Below are positions 1 through 5,974 of a stretch of 5,974 nucleotides of DNA, piece by piece. Origin of the DNA: an uncultured Desulfurellaceae bacterium (lineage in GTDB: Bacteria > Campylobacterota_A > Desulfurellia > Desulfurellales > Hippeaceae); NCBI GenBank assembly GCA_913056505.1, contig CAJXLZ010000068.1, forward strand, positions 1-5,974, in the 5' to 3' direction. The position numbers were made by a program, and so were the translations under genes. Position 1 is the stretch's first letter. The number at the start of each line of letters is the position of its first letter. Below the pieces are notes generated by a model. That model saw nothing but the letters and a program-made list of their open reading frames with translations, made no database searches and was not told the origin of the DNA.

Positions 1-1923
1 TATAACCTTTAATGTTATGGGCATTTTTTTGCCGCTCTCGTCCCATTCCACATCTATTAGTCTTTCACAATCATATCCTATTCTTTTTATATTTTTGCAG
101 TCACTTCTGTGTATCACAACGCCCCTACCTCTTGTTATATAACCTATAATATCGTCACCATATACAGGTTTACAACATTTTGCCAATTTCATCATAACAT
201 TGCCCACACCGTCCACATTAACCTTATATGTAATTTTTGCACCAGTAGACTTAATCTGCTTTTTTGGTTTAATTGAGTATGTTCTATATACCACAGATTG
301 TGCACTAGTTTTGCCAAATCCTATTCTTGAAAAAAGCTCATCTATAGAGTTTGCCCCAAAATATGAATATATGCTATCAATATTTTTTTCCTTGATAAAT
401 TCCTGTATACCAATATTTATTTTGGACAGTTCTTTCGCAAGTAGATCTTTACCTATACGTGCAGCTTCTCTCTTCTCATTCTCTGAAACCTTCTGTCTTA
501 TTTTGCTCCTAGCTTTACTGGTGGCAACGAAATTAAGCCAGTCACGTGAAGGCATATGGTGCTGCTGAGTATGAATTTCAACTATATCACCGCTATTCAA
601 TTTATACTTCAAAGGCACCATTTTTCCGTTAACCTTTGCACCCACACATGTATTACCTATTTCGGTATGCACAGAATAAGCAAAATCAACAGGCGTTGAA
701 CCTCTTGGTAAAACCTTTAAATCACCTGCGGGCGTGAATGCATATACCTCATGCATAAACAGATCATATTTCATTGTGTTTAAAAACTCTTTTGAATTAT
801 GTAGCTCACCCTGCCATTTTAAAAGACGCCTAAGCCACAAAAAATATTTATCATTTTTATCAAATTTTGTTCCTTCTTTATATCTATAATGTGCCGCTAT
901 ACCGCTTTCTGCAATTTCATGCATCTTTTCTGTTCTTATCTGTATCTCCACTATGGTATCGCCTGGTCCAAACACAGTTGTGTGAAGTGATTGATATAAA
1001 TTTTGTTTCGGCAGTGCTATATAATCTTTAAACCTACCGGGCAGAGGCTTGTATTTACTGTGTATTACACCTAATGCAGCATAACATCCGCTTTCAGTCT
1101 TTGTTATTATTCTCAAAGCAATCAAATCATAAATACCATCAAAATCTATCTTTTTACGTTTAATCTTTGTATAGATGCTGTACAGACTTTTTACTCTTCC
1201 ATTAACTCTACAGCTTATGCCGGCTTCCTGCATATCATCTCTTATTTGAAATTCTATAAATCTTATAACTCCCTGTTTTTGTTTGAGGCTTTCTTCCACG
1301 CGCTTTTCCAAATTCTTATAATCTTCCGGATAAAGATATTTAAAACTTAGGTCTTCTAGCTCAGATTTTATCCAATATATCCCAAGCCTGTGCGCAATAG
1401 GAACATATACATCCAAAGTTTCTCTGGCTATTCTTATCTGTTTTTCTCTATTCAGATAACACATGGTTCTCATGTTATGGAGCCGATCCGCCAATTTTAT
1501 GAGTATAACCCTTATGTCCTTGGCCATAGCTATAATCATCTTTCTGAAGTTATCTGCCTGCGTCTCTTCTTTGCTTTTATACTTTATCTTTCCTATTTTT
1601 GTAAGTGATAAAACCAAAAAGAGTACATCGCTGCCAAATTTTTCTTCTATCTCATTTTTTGACGCATCTGTATCCTCAATAACATCATGGAGCAGAGCCG
1701 CAATGATACTCTGCTCATCCAAATAAAGCATAGAAACAATCTTGGCTACAGCGATAGGATGAATGATGTAATTTTCTCCGGATGCCCTCTTCTGCGTTTT
1801 ATGCTTCTCATAAGCATATAAAAAAGCCCTATAAATATTATTTAGATCAACATCCTTAACTTTTATATTAGATTCAAAATCTTTATAAAGAGAAAGTATA
1901 TTTTTGTCTATTTCTTCTCCCAT
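1..1923 (-). CDS. relA: Bifunctional (p)ppGpp synthetase/hydrolase, Rel/SpoT family (3' end outside window)
   Basis: Long RelA-SpoT homologue that makes (p)ppGpp from GTP/GDP and ATP and hydrolyses it; a cytosolic, ribosome-associated stringent-response enzyme. 641 codons are visible, open to the window edge; the family is usually about 720-750 residues, so most of the C-terminal ACT domain is missing. Domains seen: HD hydrolase with H55, H79-D80 and D146 (in KLADRLHNMRT), all metal-site residues intact; synthetase with D266 (YDLIALR), R297-F-K-D (the RxKD signature of bifunctional enzymes rather than the ExDD of synthetase-only RelA) and E326 (EIQIRT); TGS about 391-451, starting HEVYAFTP; conserved-cysteine/zinc-finger region with C583-C584, H605 and C609. 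The ATG at 1923 lies inside rpoZ (16-nt overlap) behind a good ribosome binding site, and the next in-frame Met (M65) would remove part of the HD domain. Both activities are predicted from intact residues. The symbol could equally be rel or spoT. Confidence 0.97.
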   Translation of the reverse strand, partial: MGEEIDKNILSLYKDFESNIKVKDVDLNNIYRAFLYAYEKHKTQKRASGENYIIHPIAVAKIVSMLYLDEQSIIAALLHDVIEDTDASKNEIEEKFGSDVLFLVLSLTKIGKIKYKSKEETQADNFRKMIIAMAKDIRVILIKLADRLHNMRTMCYLNREKQIRIARETLDVYVPIAHRLGIYWIKSELEDLSFKYLYPEDYKNLEKRVEESLKQKQGVIRFIEFQIRDDMQEAGISCRVNGRVKSLYSIYTKIKRKKIDFDGIYDLIALRIITKTESGCYAALGVIHSKYKPLPGRFKDYIALPKQNLYQSLHTTVFGPGDTIVEIQIRTEKMHEIAESGIAAHYRYKEGTKFDKNDKYFLWLRRLLKWQGELHNSKEFLNTMKYDLFMHEVYAFTPAGDLKVLPRGSTPVDFAYSVHTEIGNTCVGAKVNGKMVPLKYKLNSGDIVEIHTQQHHMPSRDWLNFVATSKARSKIRQKVSENEKREAARIGKDLLAKELSKINIGIQEFIKEKNIDSIYSYFGANSIDELFSRIGFGKTSAQSVVYRTYSIKPKKQIKSTGAKITYKVNVDGVGNVMMKLAKCCKPVYGDDIIGYITRGRGVVIHRSDCKNIKRIGYDCERLIDVEWDESGKKMPITLKVI

Positions 1924-2111
1924 AATCCTTCCTGCATTTCGAGCAGTGCTATAGTAGTGTACTTATGAGCATCAACCCTTTTCGGATCAAGCAAAATTTT
2001 ATCACCCCTTATAAGGGAATTTGCCCTCAAGGCAGCAACCCTGACAAGCTCATATCTACTATTAAAATGTTTTAAAGCCCCATTAACTACAACAGACATA
2101 CGCGGTTCCAT
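1908..2111 (-). CDS. rpoZ: DNA-directed RNA polymerase omega subunit
   Basis: 67-residue omega subunit, which helps fold the beta' subunit and stays bound to RNA polymerase core. The family signature is clear: SRYELVRVAALRA at about 18-30 matches the R-[FY]-x-L-V-x-V-A-A-x-R-A helix, and HKYTTIALLEM at about 49-59 matches the HK-x-TTIAL-x-E-[IM] segment. Its length equals short Firmicutes-type omegas and lacks the C-terminal extension of E. coli omega (about 91 residues). The N-terminus MEPRMSVVV differs from the usual MARVTV-like start; a second Met at residue 5 is an alternative start, but the G-rich ribosome binding site fits the first ATG. It starts 1 nt after the gmk stop and overlaps the Rel/SpoT start by 16 nt. 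The gmk-rpoZ-rel/spoT order is conserved in other bacteria, which strengthens the call. Confidence 0.94.
   Translation of the reverse strand: MEPRMSVVVNGALKHFNSRYELVRVAALRANSLIRGDKILLDPKRVDAHKYTTIALLEMQEGLWEKK
1926..1933 (-). promoter_or_regulatory. Ribosome binding site of the Rel/SpoT gene
   Basis: The minus strand reads AGGAAGGA followed by TT and ATG. The first AGGA sits 6 nt before the start codon at 1923, so this supports that start although it lies within the last codons of rpoZ. Ribosomes finishing rpoZ would melt or re-use this site, implying translational coupling (inference). Confidence 0.7.
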
Positions 2112-2112
2112 T

Positions 2113-2742
2113 CTATACCCCCAAATATTTTTTAGTTTCTTTGCTCAATTTTAAAACAAGCTTATTGACTTTATCTTTGGAAAATTTAAGCCTATAGTGT
2201 TCCGAAACAATTATATTTTCCAATAATTTAGTCGTTGAATTTAGATCATCATTAATTATACAATAATCAAAATAATTTACATATCTAAATTCATCTATCG
2301 CCGTTCTCAGTCTATTCTTTACATCATATCTCACATTATCTTTGTTAACTCTCTTCATCCACTCATCAAATGACGGCGGCAGCATAAATATACTCACAGC
2401 GTTATCAAAGAATTTTATAACATTCATAGCTCCCTGCACATCTATTGCAAGAATAACATCAAATCCGGCATTTAAAACGTCATATAAAGCCCTTTTGCTT
2501 GTGCCGTAATAGTTATTATGAACCATAGCCCATTCTACAAAATCGCCATTTTTAATACCTTTTTGAAAATCCTCTTCATTGACAAAATAGTAATCCTCAC
2601 CATTGCGCTCATTTTCCCTTGGAATCCGCGTTGTATGGGTAATAACGCGTTTAACCATATCACTATACCTTTTTTGTATAATGTCGCATACAGTTGACTT
2701 GCCTACGCCCGTCGGCGAAGATATAATAAAAATCATATTCAT
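2113..2742 (-). CDS. gmk: Guanylate kinase
   Basis: Cytosolic P-loop kinase of 209 residues converting GMP + ATP to GDP + ADP, the step feeding GTP, dGTP and (p)ppGpp synthesis; length is normal for bacteria. P-loop at 9-16 is SPTGVGKS, with Ser in place of the first Gly; similar SSPSGxGK loops occur in other bacterial Gmks. GMP-binding elements follow: T37-T38-R39 and R42, D50-Y51-Y52-F53, E70, N77-Y78-Y79-G80-T81, and D101-V-Q-G-A105. The C-terminal IINDDL (about 162-167) is also typical. The LID region around 128-144 (RVNKDNVRYDVKNRL) is about two residues shorter than usual and lacks the common RGT[DE] stretch; see findings. The start ATG overlaps the remA stop as ATGA; M3 (2736) is a possible alternative start that would leave the P-loop whole. 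It sits in the conserved remA-gmk-rpoZ order. Confidence 0.97.
   Translation of the reverse strand: MNMIFIISSPTGVGKSTVCDIIQKRYSDMVKRVITHTTRIPRENERNGEDYYFVNEEDFQKGIKNGDFVEWAMVHNNYYGTSKRALYDVLNAGFDVILAIDVQGAMNVIKFFDNAVSIFMLPPSFDEWMKRVNKDNVRYDVKNRLRTAIDEFRYVNYFDYCIINDDLNSTTKLLENIIVSEHYRLKFSKDKVNKLVLKLSKETKKYLGV
2118..2122 (-). promoter_or_regulatory. G-rich ribosome binding site of rpoZ
   Basis: The minus strand reads TTGGGGGTATAGA before the ATG at 2111, placing a GGGGG run 6 nt upstream of the start. It is made from the last codons of gmk (Leu-Gly-Val-stop). It departs from AGGAGG but pairs partly with the anti-Shine-Dalgarno sequence. Translation is probably coupled to gmk termination. Confidence 0.5.
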
Positions 2743-2972
2743 TTATCCATTCTCTCGGCTATAGTAGCAGAAGCCAATCCGGACAGCACAATATGACCGG
2801 AATCCATAACTATGATTGAGCGCGTTTTTCTTCCTTCTGTTGCATCAATCAGTTTACCGTCTCTTTTGAGCTGTTCTTTAAGTTTTTTCATAGGAGCAGA
2901 ATTTGGATTAGATACACTGACAATTTTATTTTTATTTAAAAAATTTCCAAATCCTATACTAATAACATCCAT
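2739..2972 (-). CDS. remA: RemA-like DNA-binding regulatory protein (DUF370)
   Basis: 77-residue member of the RemA/DUF370 family. In Bacillus subtilis RemA is a ring-forming DNA-binding protein that activates biofilm matrix and osmoprotection genes; its role elsewhere is largely unknown, so a matrix role here is not implied. Family marks: IGFGN at 6-10, NPNSAPMK at 22-29, LIDATEGRKTR at 41-51, then a strand IIVMDSGHIVLS (about 53-64) and a C-terminal helix ATIAER. It is slightly shorter than the B. subtilis protein (about 89). Residues aligned by eye with B. subtilis Arg18 and Arg51 are Lys here (K16, K49), while the Arg50 equivalent is kept (R48). It overlaps rnr by 14 nt, has the strongest ribosome binding site in the window, and shares ATGA with gmk; remA directly before gmk is the usual family context. 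Confidence 0.95.
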   Translation of the reverse strand: MDVISIGFGNFLNKNKIVSVSNPNSAPMKKLKEQLKRDGKLIDATEGRKTRSIIVMDSGHIVLSGLASATIAERMDK

Positions 2973-5052
2973 TTTGGATCTCCTTTATATTAACAACTTT
3001 TAGATCTATTCTTGGGGCGTATTTATCAACATAAACAGGCGAAACAGTTAATTCATCACCTATTTTATACATTTTCTTACTATTTCTCCCTATAAACATA
3101 AGCATATCTTCTATAAACTCATAATAATCATCATCAACCGTTGCAATAGGAACAAAACCCTCTGTAAAAATATCATCTAACCTGACAAAAAAACCTGCGC
3201 TTATTACAGATGTTATTACGCCAGTAAACATATCGCCAATATGTTTCTTAACCAATCCTGCAGCTTTGATATCGTTCATATAAAATTCCGCTTTTTCTGT
3301 AATAATTTCTCTTTCTTTAATATTATCAACTATATTTCTAAGATTCATATGCACACTCTTCTCATTGCTAGATAAAACAGCTTTAATAAGCCTATGTATA
3401 ACAAGATCGGGATAACGCCTTATAGGGGAAGTAAAGTGTGTGTAGTTATCAAAATTAAGCGCAAAATGTCCTTCTTCCTTTAAGGAATACTCAGCTCTTT
3501 TCAGTGATTTCAGCAAAAGCATAGATATTATTTTCTTACTTTTATCATCTTTGATCTTATCCAACATTAAGGACAGGTCCTTTGAATTTACGCTATTTTT
3601 TATATTAAAATTATATCCCATAATCCTTAAAAATTTTACTAATTCTGCTATTTTCAGCATATCCGGTTTTTCATGCACCCTTCTTATTAAATAGCCCAAA
3701 TGTTTATCCAAAAAATCTGCCGCACATACATTTGCCATAAGCATAAATTCCTCTATTATGCTATATGCAAATATTCTTTTTTGCTCCTTTACCTCGACCA
3801 CTGTGCCATTCTTCAAAACAAATTCAGCCTGCGGTATATCAAGGTCTATACTACCTTGTCGAAGTCTTTTTGCCCTCAATATATGCGCGAGCTCATTCAT
3901 TAACATCAATTTGGATTTAAGATTCTCATCGGCGTCCTCTATATTATCTAAAACGCCCTGCACATACCTATAATTAAGTCTGTTTTTATTTCTTATGAGG
4001 CCATTTGTGAATCTGTATTTTTTAATATTTCCGGATTTATCAAGATCAATAATTACACTTAAGCTCAATCTGTCTTCATTAGGCACCAAAGAGCAGATGT
4101 CGTTGGACAATTTTTCAGGGAGCATAGGGATAACACTACTCGGGAAATAAACACTGAAACCCCTTTTGAGCGCTTCTATATCTACAGGGCTATTTTGCTT
4201 TACATAGTGCGATACATCGGCAATATGAACATACAGTTTATATCCATTTAGATCTTTCTTAAGATCTACAGCATCATCAAAATCCTTAGCATCAATACCG
4301 TCTATTGTAATTGTATCAAGATCCCTAAAATCCTCTCTGTTCTTAAAATCCTTTTGGCTTGGTGCAGCAATAGAGGCTAAATATTCTTCAACAGATTGGT
4401 CAAAATTATGGGGTAGATCAAATTTATCAATAACAACCGATCTATCTATACTCTCATCGTCGGGCGCGCCATAAACCTTTATGAGTTTTCCTGAAGCTTG
4501 CCTATCGCGAGAAGGATAATCAATAATATCAGCACGAGCCAAATAGCCATCATCAAAACTTAAATTATTAAAATCCTTAATTAGAACAATAAATTCCACT
4601 TTTCTATCAATTGGATAGAGGTACCAACCTTGATCACGCTTTCTTATGTATCCTATAATAGCACGCTTTTCTCTATGCAATACCTTTATTATTTTAGAAA
4701 TTATGTGCCTTCGTCCGTTAAATATCTTGACTGTAATACTATCGCCTATCAATGCCCCTACACTATTAACAAGTCGGGGCAGATAGATCAATTTATCTTT
4801 AGTTTCTAAAAAATAGTCCCCACACTTCTTTGAAAATATGCCGTGAAATACACCTATTCTATTTGCCAGCCTATATTTGCCATCCTTTGTTTTTATGATT
4901 TTCCCTATCTTTACAAGCCTATGCAAATTTCTCAGAAATCTCTTTCTTCTACTTTTTTTTATATTATTAATTTCAATGATATCTTTATAGCTTATAGGTT
5001 TATCGGGGTCTGCCAAAAGGCACCTCATTATCATATCTACATCCTTTTGCAT
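2959..5052 (-). CDS. rnr: Ribonuclease R (RNB-family 3'-5' exoribonuclease)
   Basis: Processive hydrolytic 3'-5' exoribonuclease that degrades structured RNA, including rRNA and mRNA fragments, in the cytosol. 697 residues in the RNase R order: N-terminal winged helix about 5-65 (KPISYKDI, then a basic KKSRRKRFLR stretch); cold-shock/OB domains about 66-125 and 130-195 (YIRKRDQGWYLYP); RNB catalytic domain about 240-562; S1 domain about 607-688. Catalytic aspartates are D251, D257, D259 and D260 in TIDGIDAKDFDDAV, the substrate-clamping Tyr is Y302 (SVYFPSSVIPMLPEKLS), and TSPIRRYPDL is at 541-550 with R545. The active site is thus complete. The presence of the winged helix and two cold-shock domains favours RNase R over RNase II. 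It ends soon after S1 and lacks the Lys-rich tail of E. coli RNase R (about 813 residues). The start at 5052 overlaps rpoN by 16 nt; Met7 (5034) is an equally good or better start. Confidence 0.97.
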   Translation of the reverse strand: MQKDVDMIMRCLLADPDKPISYKDIIEINNIKKSRRKRFLRNLHRLVKIGKIIKTKDGKYRLANRIGVFHGIFSKKCGDYFLETKDKLIYLPRLVNSVGALIGDSITVKIFNGRRHIISKIIKVLHREKRAIIGYIRKRDQGWYLYPIDRKVEFIVLIKDFNNLSFDDGYLARADIIDYPSRDRQASGKLIKVYGAPDDESIDRSVVIDKFDLPHNFDQSVEEYLASIAAPSQKDFKNREDFRDLDTITIDGIDAKDFDDAVDLKKDLNGYKLYVHIADVSHYVKQNSPVDIEALKRGFSVYFPSSVIPMLPEKLSNDICSLVPNEDRLSLSVIIDLDKSGNIKKYRFTNGLIRNKNRLNYRYVQGVLDNIEDADENLKSKLMLMNELAHILRAKRLRQGSIDLDIPQAEFVLKNGTVVEVKEQKRIFAYSIIEEFMLMANVCAADFLDKHLGYLIRRVHEKPDMLKIAELVKFLRIMGYNFNIKNSVNSKDLSLMLDKIKDDKSKKIISMLLLKSLKRAEYSLKEEGHFALNFDNYTHFTSPIRRYPDLVIHRLIKAVLSSNEKSVHMNLRNIVDNIKEREIITEKAEFYMNDIKAAGLVKKHIGDMFTGVITSVISAGFFVRLDDIFTEGFVPIATVDDDYYEFIEDMLMFIGRNSKKMYKIGDELTVSPVYVDKYAPRIDLKVVNIKEIQNGCY
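2979..2986 (-). promoter_or_regulatory. Strong ribosome binding site of remA
   Basis: The minus strand reads AAAGGAGA, then TCCAAA and ATG at 2972. The core AGGAG lies 7 nt upstream of the start, near-ideal spacing. It is embedded in the final codons of rnr (Lys-Glu-Ile). It suggests efficient, partly independent translation of remA within the message. Confidence 0.8.
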
Positions 5053-5974
5053 TTTCTCTCTCTACTATTTGGAATATTCATCTCTTTTCTATATTTCGTG
5101 ACTGCTCTGCGTGTTATATTAATATTTACTCTTTTTAGCATATCTCTTATCAAATCATCGCTAAATGGATTATTTTTATCTTCGGCATCGACAATCTCCT
5201 TAACCTTTTTCTTTACATAGCTTTTAGATATGCCATCCTTGCCAAATGAAAAAAAATCTTTCATTTCAAATATCTTACCATCATACTCAACATATTTATT
5301 AGCAACAGATCTTGCTATAGTGGAAACATTAAACCCTAAATCTTCCGCTATATCTTTTCTTGAGAGCGGCAGCAGAGCACCACCTAAAAAAAACCTTTTT
5401 TGTTTCTCCAATATAATATTCATAATTTTTATAAGCGTTTTGTTCCTGTTAACCAAGGACAAAACGAAGTTTTTTGCCTCTTTATACTTATCTTTAATAT
5501 AATTTTTTGCCGATCTATCTTTCATAAATTCATGTAGCATATCTTCATTAATCTTAAATGCATTTATCACACTATCATTTGGTATGGCTATTAATCTGCC
5601 ATCTATGCGCTTTATGTAGATATCCGGTGCAATATATATATCGTTATTGTCGCTTTTATAAGATTCCAGAGGATAAAGAGCAAAATTGGATAAAATATCA
5701 AGTAGTTTTTCCAATAAAGATTCATCTATATTTAATTTTTCTTTTATCTTCTCCCTTGATATCTTCCTACCCATATTGTGTATAATTGTTATTAATTTCT
5801 TTAGTTTATCACTATTGCTTTTGTAAAAAATATCCGCCTGCAGCATTAGAAATTCCACATAATCCAAGCTGCCGCAGCCAAGAGGTTCCAAGCGCATAAT
5901 CTTTTTTCTCATATATTCCGCTTTCTTATAAGGATATTTCAATTTTGCCGAAAATTCCTTTAAATCCGCATCAA
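5037..5974 (-). CDS. rpoN: RNA polymerase sigma-54 factor RpoN (5' end outside window)
   Basis: Sigma-54 directs RNA polymerase to -24/-12 promoters that need an AAA+ activator. 311 full codons are visible, ending at the natural TAG stop; the activator-interacting region I and first part of the core-binding domain lie beyond the edge. Numbering visible residues from 5972: core-binding domain from about 1 to 195, with LEPLGCGSLDYVEFLMLQ (28-45, compare LDPAGVGARDLxECLLLQ), DIYIAPDIYI (111-120), and NYIKDKYKEAKNFVLSLVNR then KRFF; helix-turn-helix about 212-242 (LSRKDIAEDLGF, STIARSVANKYVE) followed by FEMKDFFSFG; RpoN box TRRAVTKYRK at 287-296 (5114-5085), then NIPNSRERK. The box keeps both central arginines but differs at four of ten places from ARRTVAKYRE. 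The TTG at 5942 is not the start, since the upstream codons (DADLKEFSAK) continue RpoN-like sequence. Its stop region overlaps the rnr start. Confidence 0.96.
   Translation of the reverse strand, partial: DADLKEFSAKLKYPYKKAEYMRKKIMRLEPLGCGSLDYVEFLMLQADIFYKSNSDKLKKLITIIHNMGRKISREKIKEKLNIDESLLEKLLDILSNFALYPLESYKSDNNDIYIAPDIYIKRIDGRLIAIPNDSVINAFKINEDMLHEFMKDRSAKNYIKDKYKEAKNFVLSLVNRNKTLIKIMNIILEKQKRFFLGGALLPLSRKDIAEDLGFNVSTIARSVANKYVEYDGKIFEMKDFFSFGKDGISKSYVKKKVKEIVDAEDKNNPFSDDLIRDMLKRVNINITRRAVTKYRKEMNIPNSRERKCKRM
5042..5047 (-). promoter_or_regulatory. Ribosome binding site favouring rnr start at Met7
   Basis: The minus strand reads AAAGGA, then TGTAGAT and ATG at 5034, a canonical 7-nt spacing. 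This would start RNase R at Met7, 2 nt after the rpoN stop (5039-5037). The upstream ATG at 5052 has only the GAGAGAGA tract at 5055-5062, which lies rather close to it. Either start gives a full enzyme; the choice changes six residues and decides whether rpoN and rnr overlap. Confidence 0.55.

Noticed and set aside
200..568. Plus-strand open frame of 122 codons
   Set aside because: It lies antisense to the TGS-to-cysteine-region part of the Rel/SpoT gene, whose protein sequence is unmistakable; no ribosome binding site or recognisable domain.
4843..5220. Plus-strand open frame of 125 codons with hydrophobic stretches, spanning the rpoN/rnr junction
   Set aside because: The hydrophobicity is what results from reading the complement of Lys/Glu/Asp-rich AT-rich codons; it is antisense to two certain genes. 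Other plus-strand frames (about 1390-1726, 2812-3003, 3700-3973, 5230-5502, 5558-5785) fail for the same reason.
5386..5393. Eight-base A run (and an eight-T run at 4953-4960) as phase-variation or slippage sites
   Set aside because: Both simply encode needed residues (Phe-Phe-Leu in RpoN; Lys-Lys in RNase R) in an AT-rich genome, and both frames are intact without slippage.
5940..5942. TTG as the start of rpoN
   Set aside because: The frame continues upstream to the window edge with sequence typical of the RpoN core-binding domain, and a start here would remove essential regions.
1..5974. Sigma-54 -24/-12 promoters that might give autoregulation or drive internal genes
   Set aside because: Several GGCAC or GTGCC words occur (near 612, 889, 2501, 4081, 4704) but none that I checked has the GC/TTGC element at the required spacing.
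1..5974. A new defence, mobile or otherwise undescribed system
   Set aside because: All six genes belong to well-known housekeeping or regulatory families with intact core motifs; no repeats, integrase, toxin or unknown protein was seen.

Overview
The window is a single dense block of six bacterial genes, all on the minus strand, so it reads from the right end of the window to the left. In transcription order they are: rpoN (sigma-54, 5' end cut off by the window), rnr (RNase R), remA (DUF370/RemA-like DNA-binding protein), gmk (guanylate kinase), rpoZ (RNA polymerase omega subunit) and a bifunctional Rel/SpoT (p)ppGpp synthetase/hydrolase whose 3' end is cut off by the window. There are no RNA genes, mobile elements, CRISPR arrays or sizeable intergenic regions. 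Plus-strand open frames are antisense shadows of these genes.

Layout: 5974-5037 rpoN (C-terminal ~311 residues); 5052-2959 rnr; 2972-2739 remA; 2742-2113 gmk; 2111-1908 rpoZ; 1923-1 rel (first 641 residues). Adjacent genes overlap by 16, 14, 4 and 16 nt, and gmk and rpoZ are 1 nt apart. At most a base or two of the window is non-coding, so the genes are very likely one polycistronic message with translational coupling. No promoter or terminator is visible; any main promoter must lie beyond the right edge.

Organism: a bacterium with AT-rich DNA, many ATA (Ile) and AGA/AGG (Arg) codons, and the standard code (TAG and TGA used as stops). The remA-gmk-rpoZ core occurs in Firmicutes and several other phyla, and rpoZ followed by a Rel/SpoT gene is also seen in proteobacteria such as E. 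coli. The lead genes rpoN-rnr are less usual partners. I cannot name the taxon. An AT-rich deltaproteobacterium-like, Deferribacterota-like or Firmicutes-like lineage would all fit; this is inference.

Together the genes form a global gene-expression and growth-control cluster: a promoter-specificity factor, a 3'-5' exoribonuclease, a small DNA-binding regulator, the GMP-to-GDP kinase, an RNA polymerase subunit and the stringent-response enzyme. GTP/GDP made via Gmk is the substrate of Rel; in some bacteria (p)ppGpp inhibits Gmk, and in E. coli it binds RNA polymerase at a site involving omega. No undescribed system was found. The points worth a second look are family-level deviations (a degenerate RpoN box, a shortened Gmk LID, Lys replacing Arg in RemA) and the gene order.
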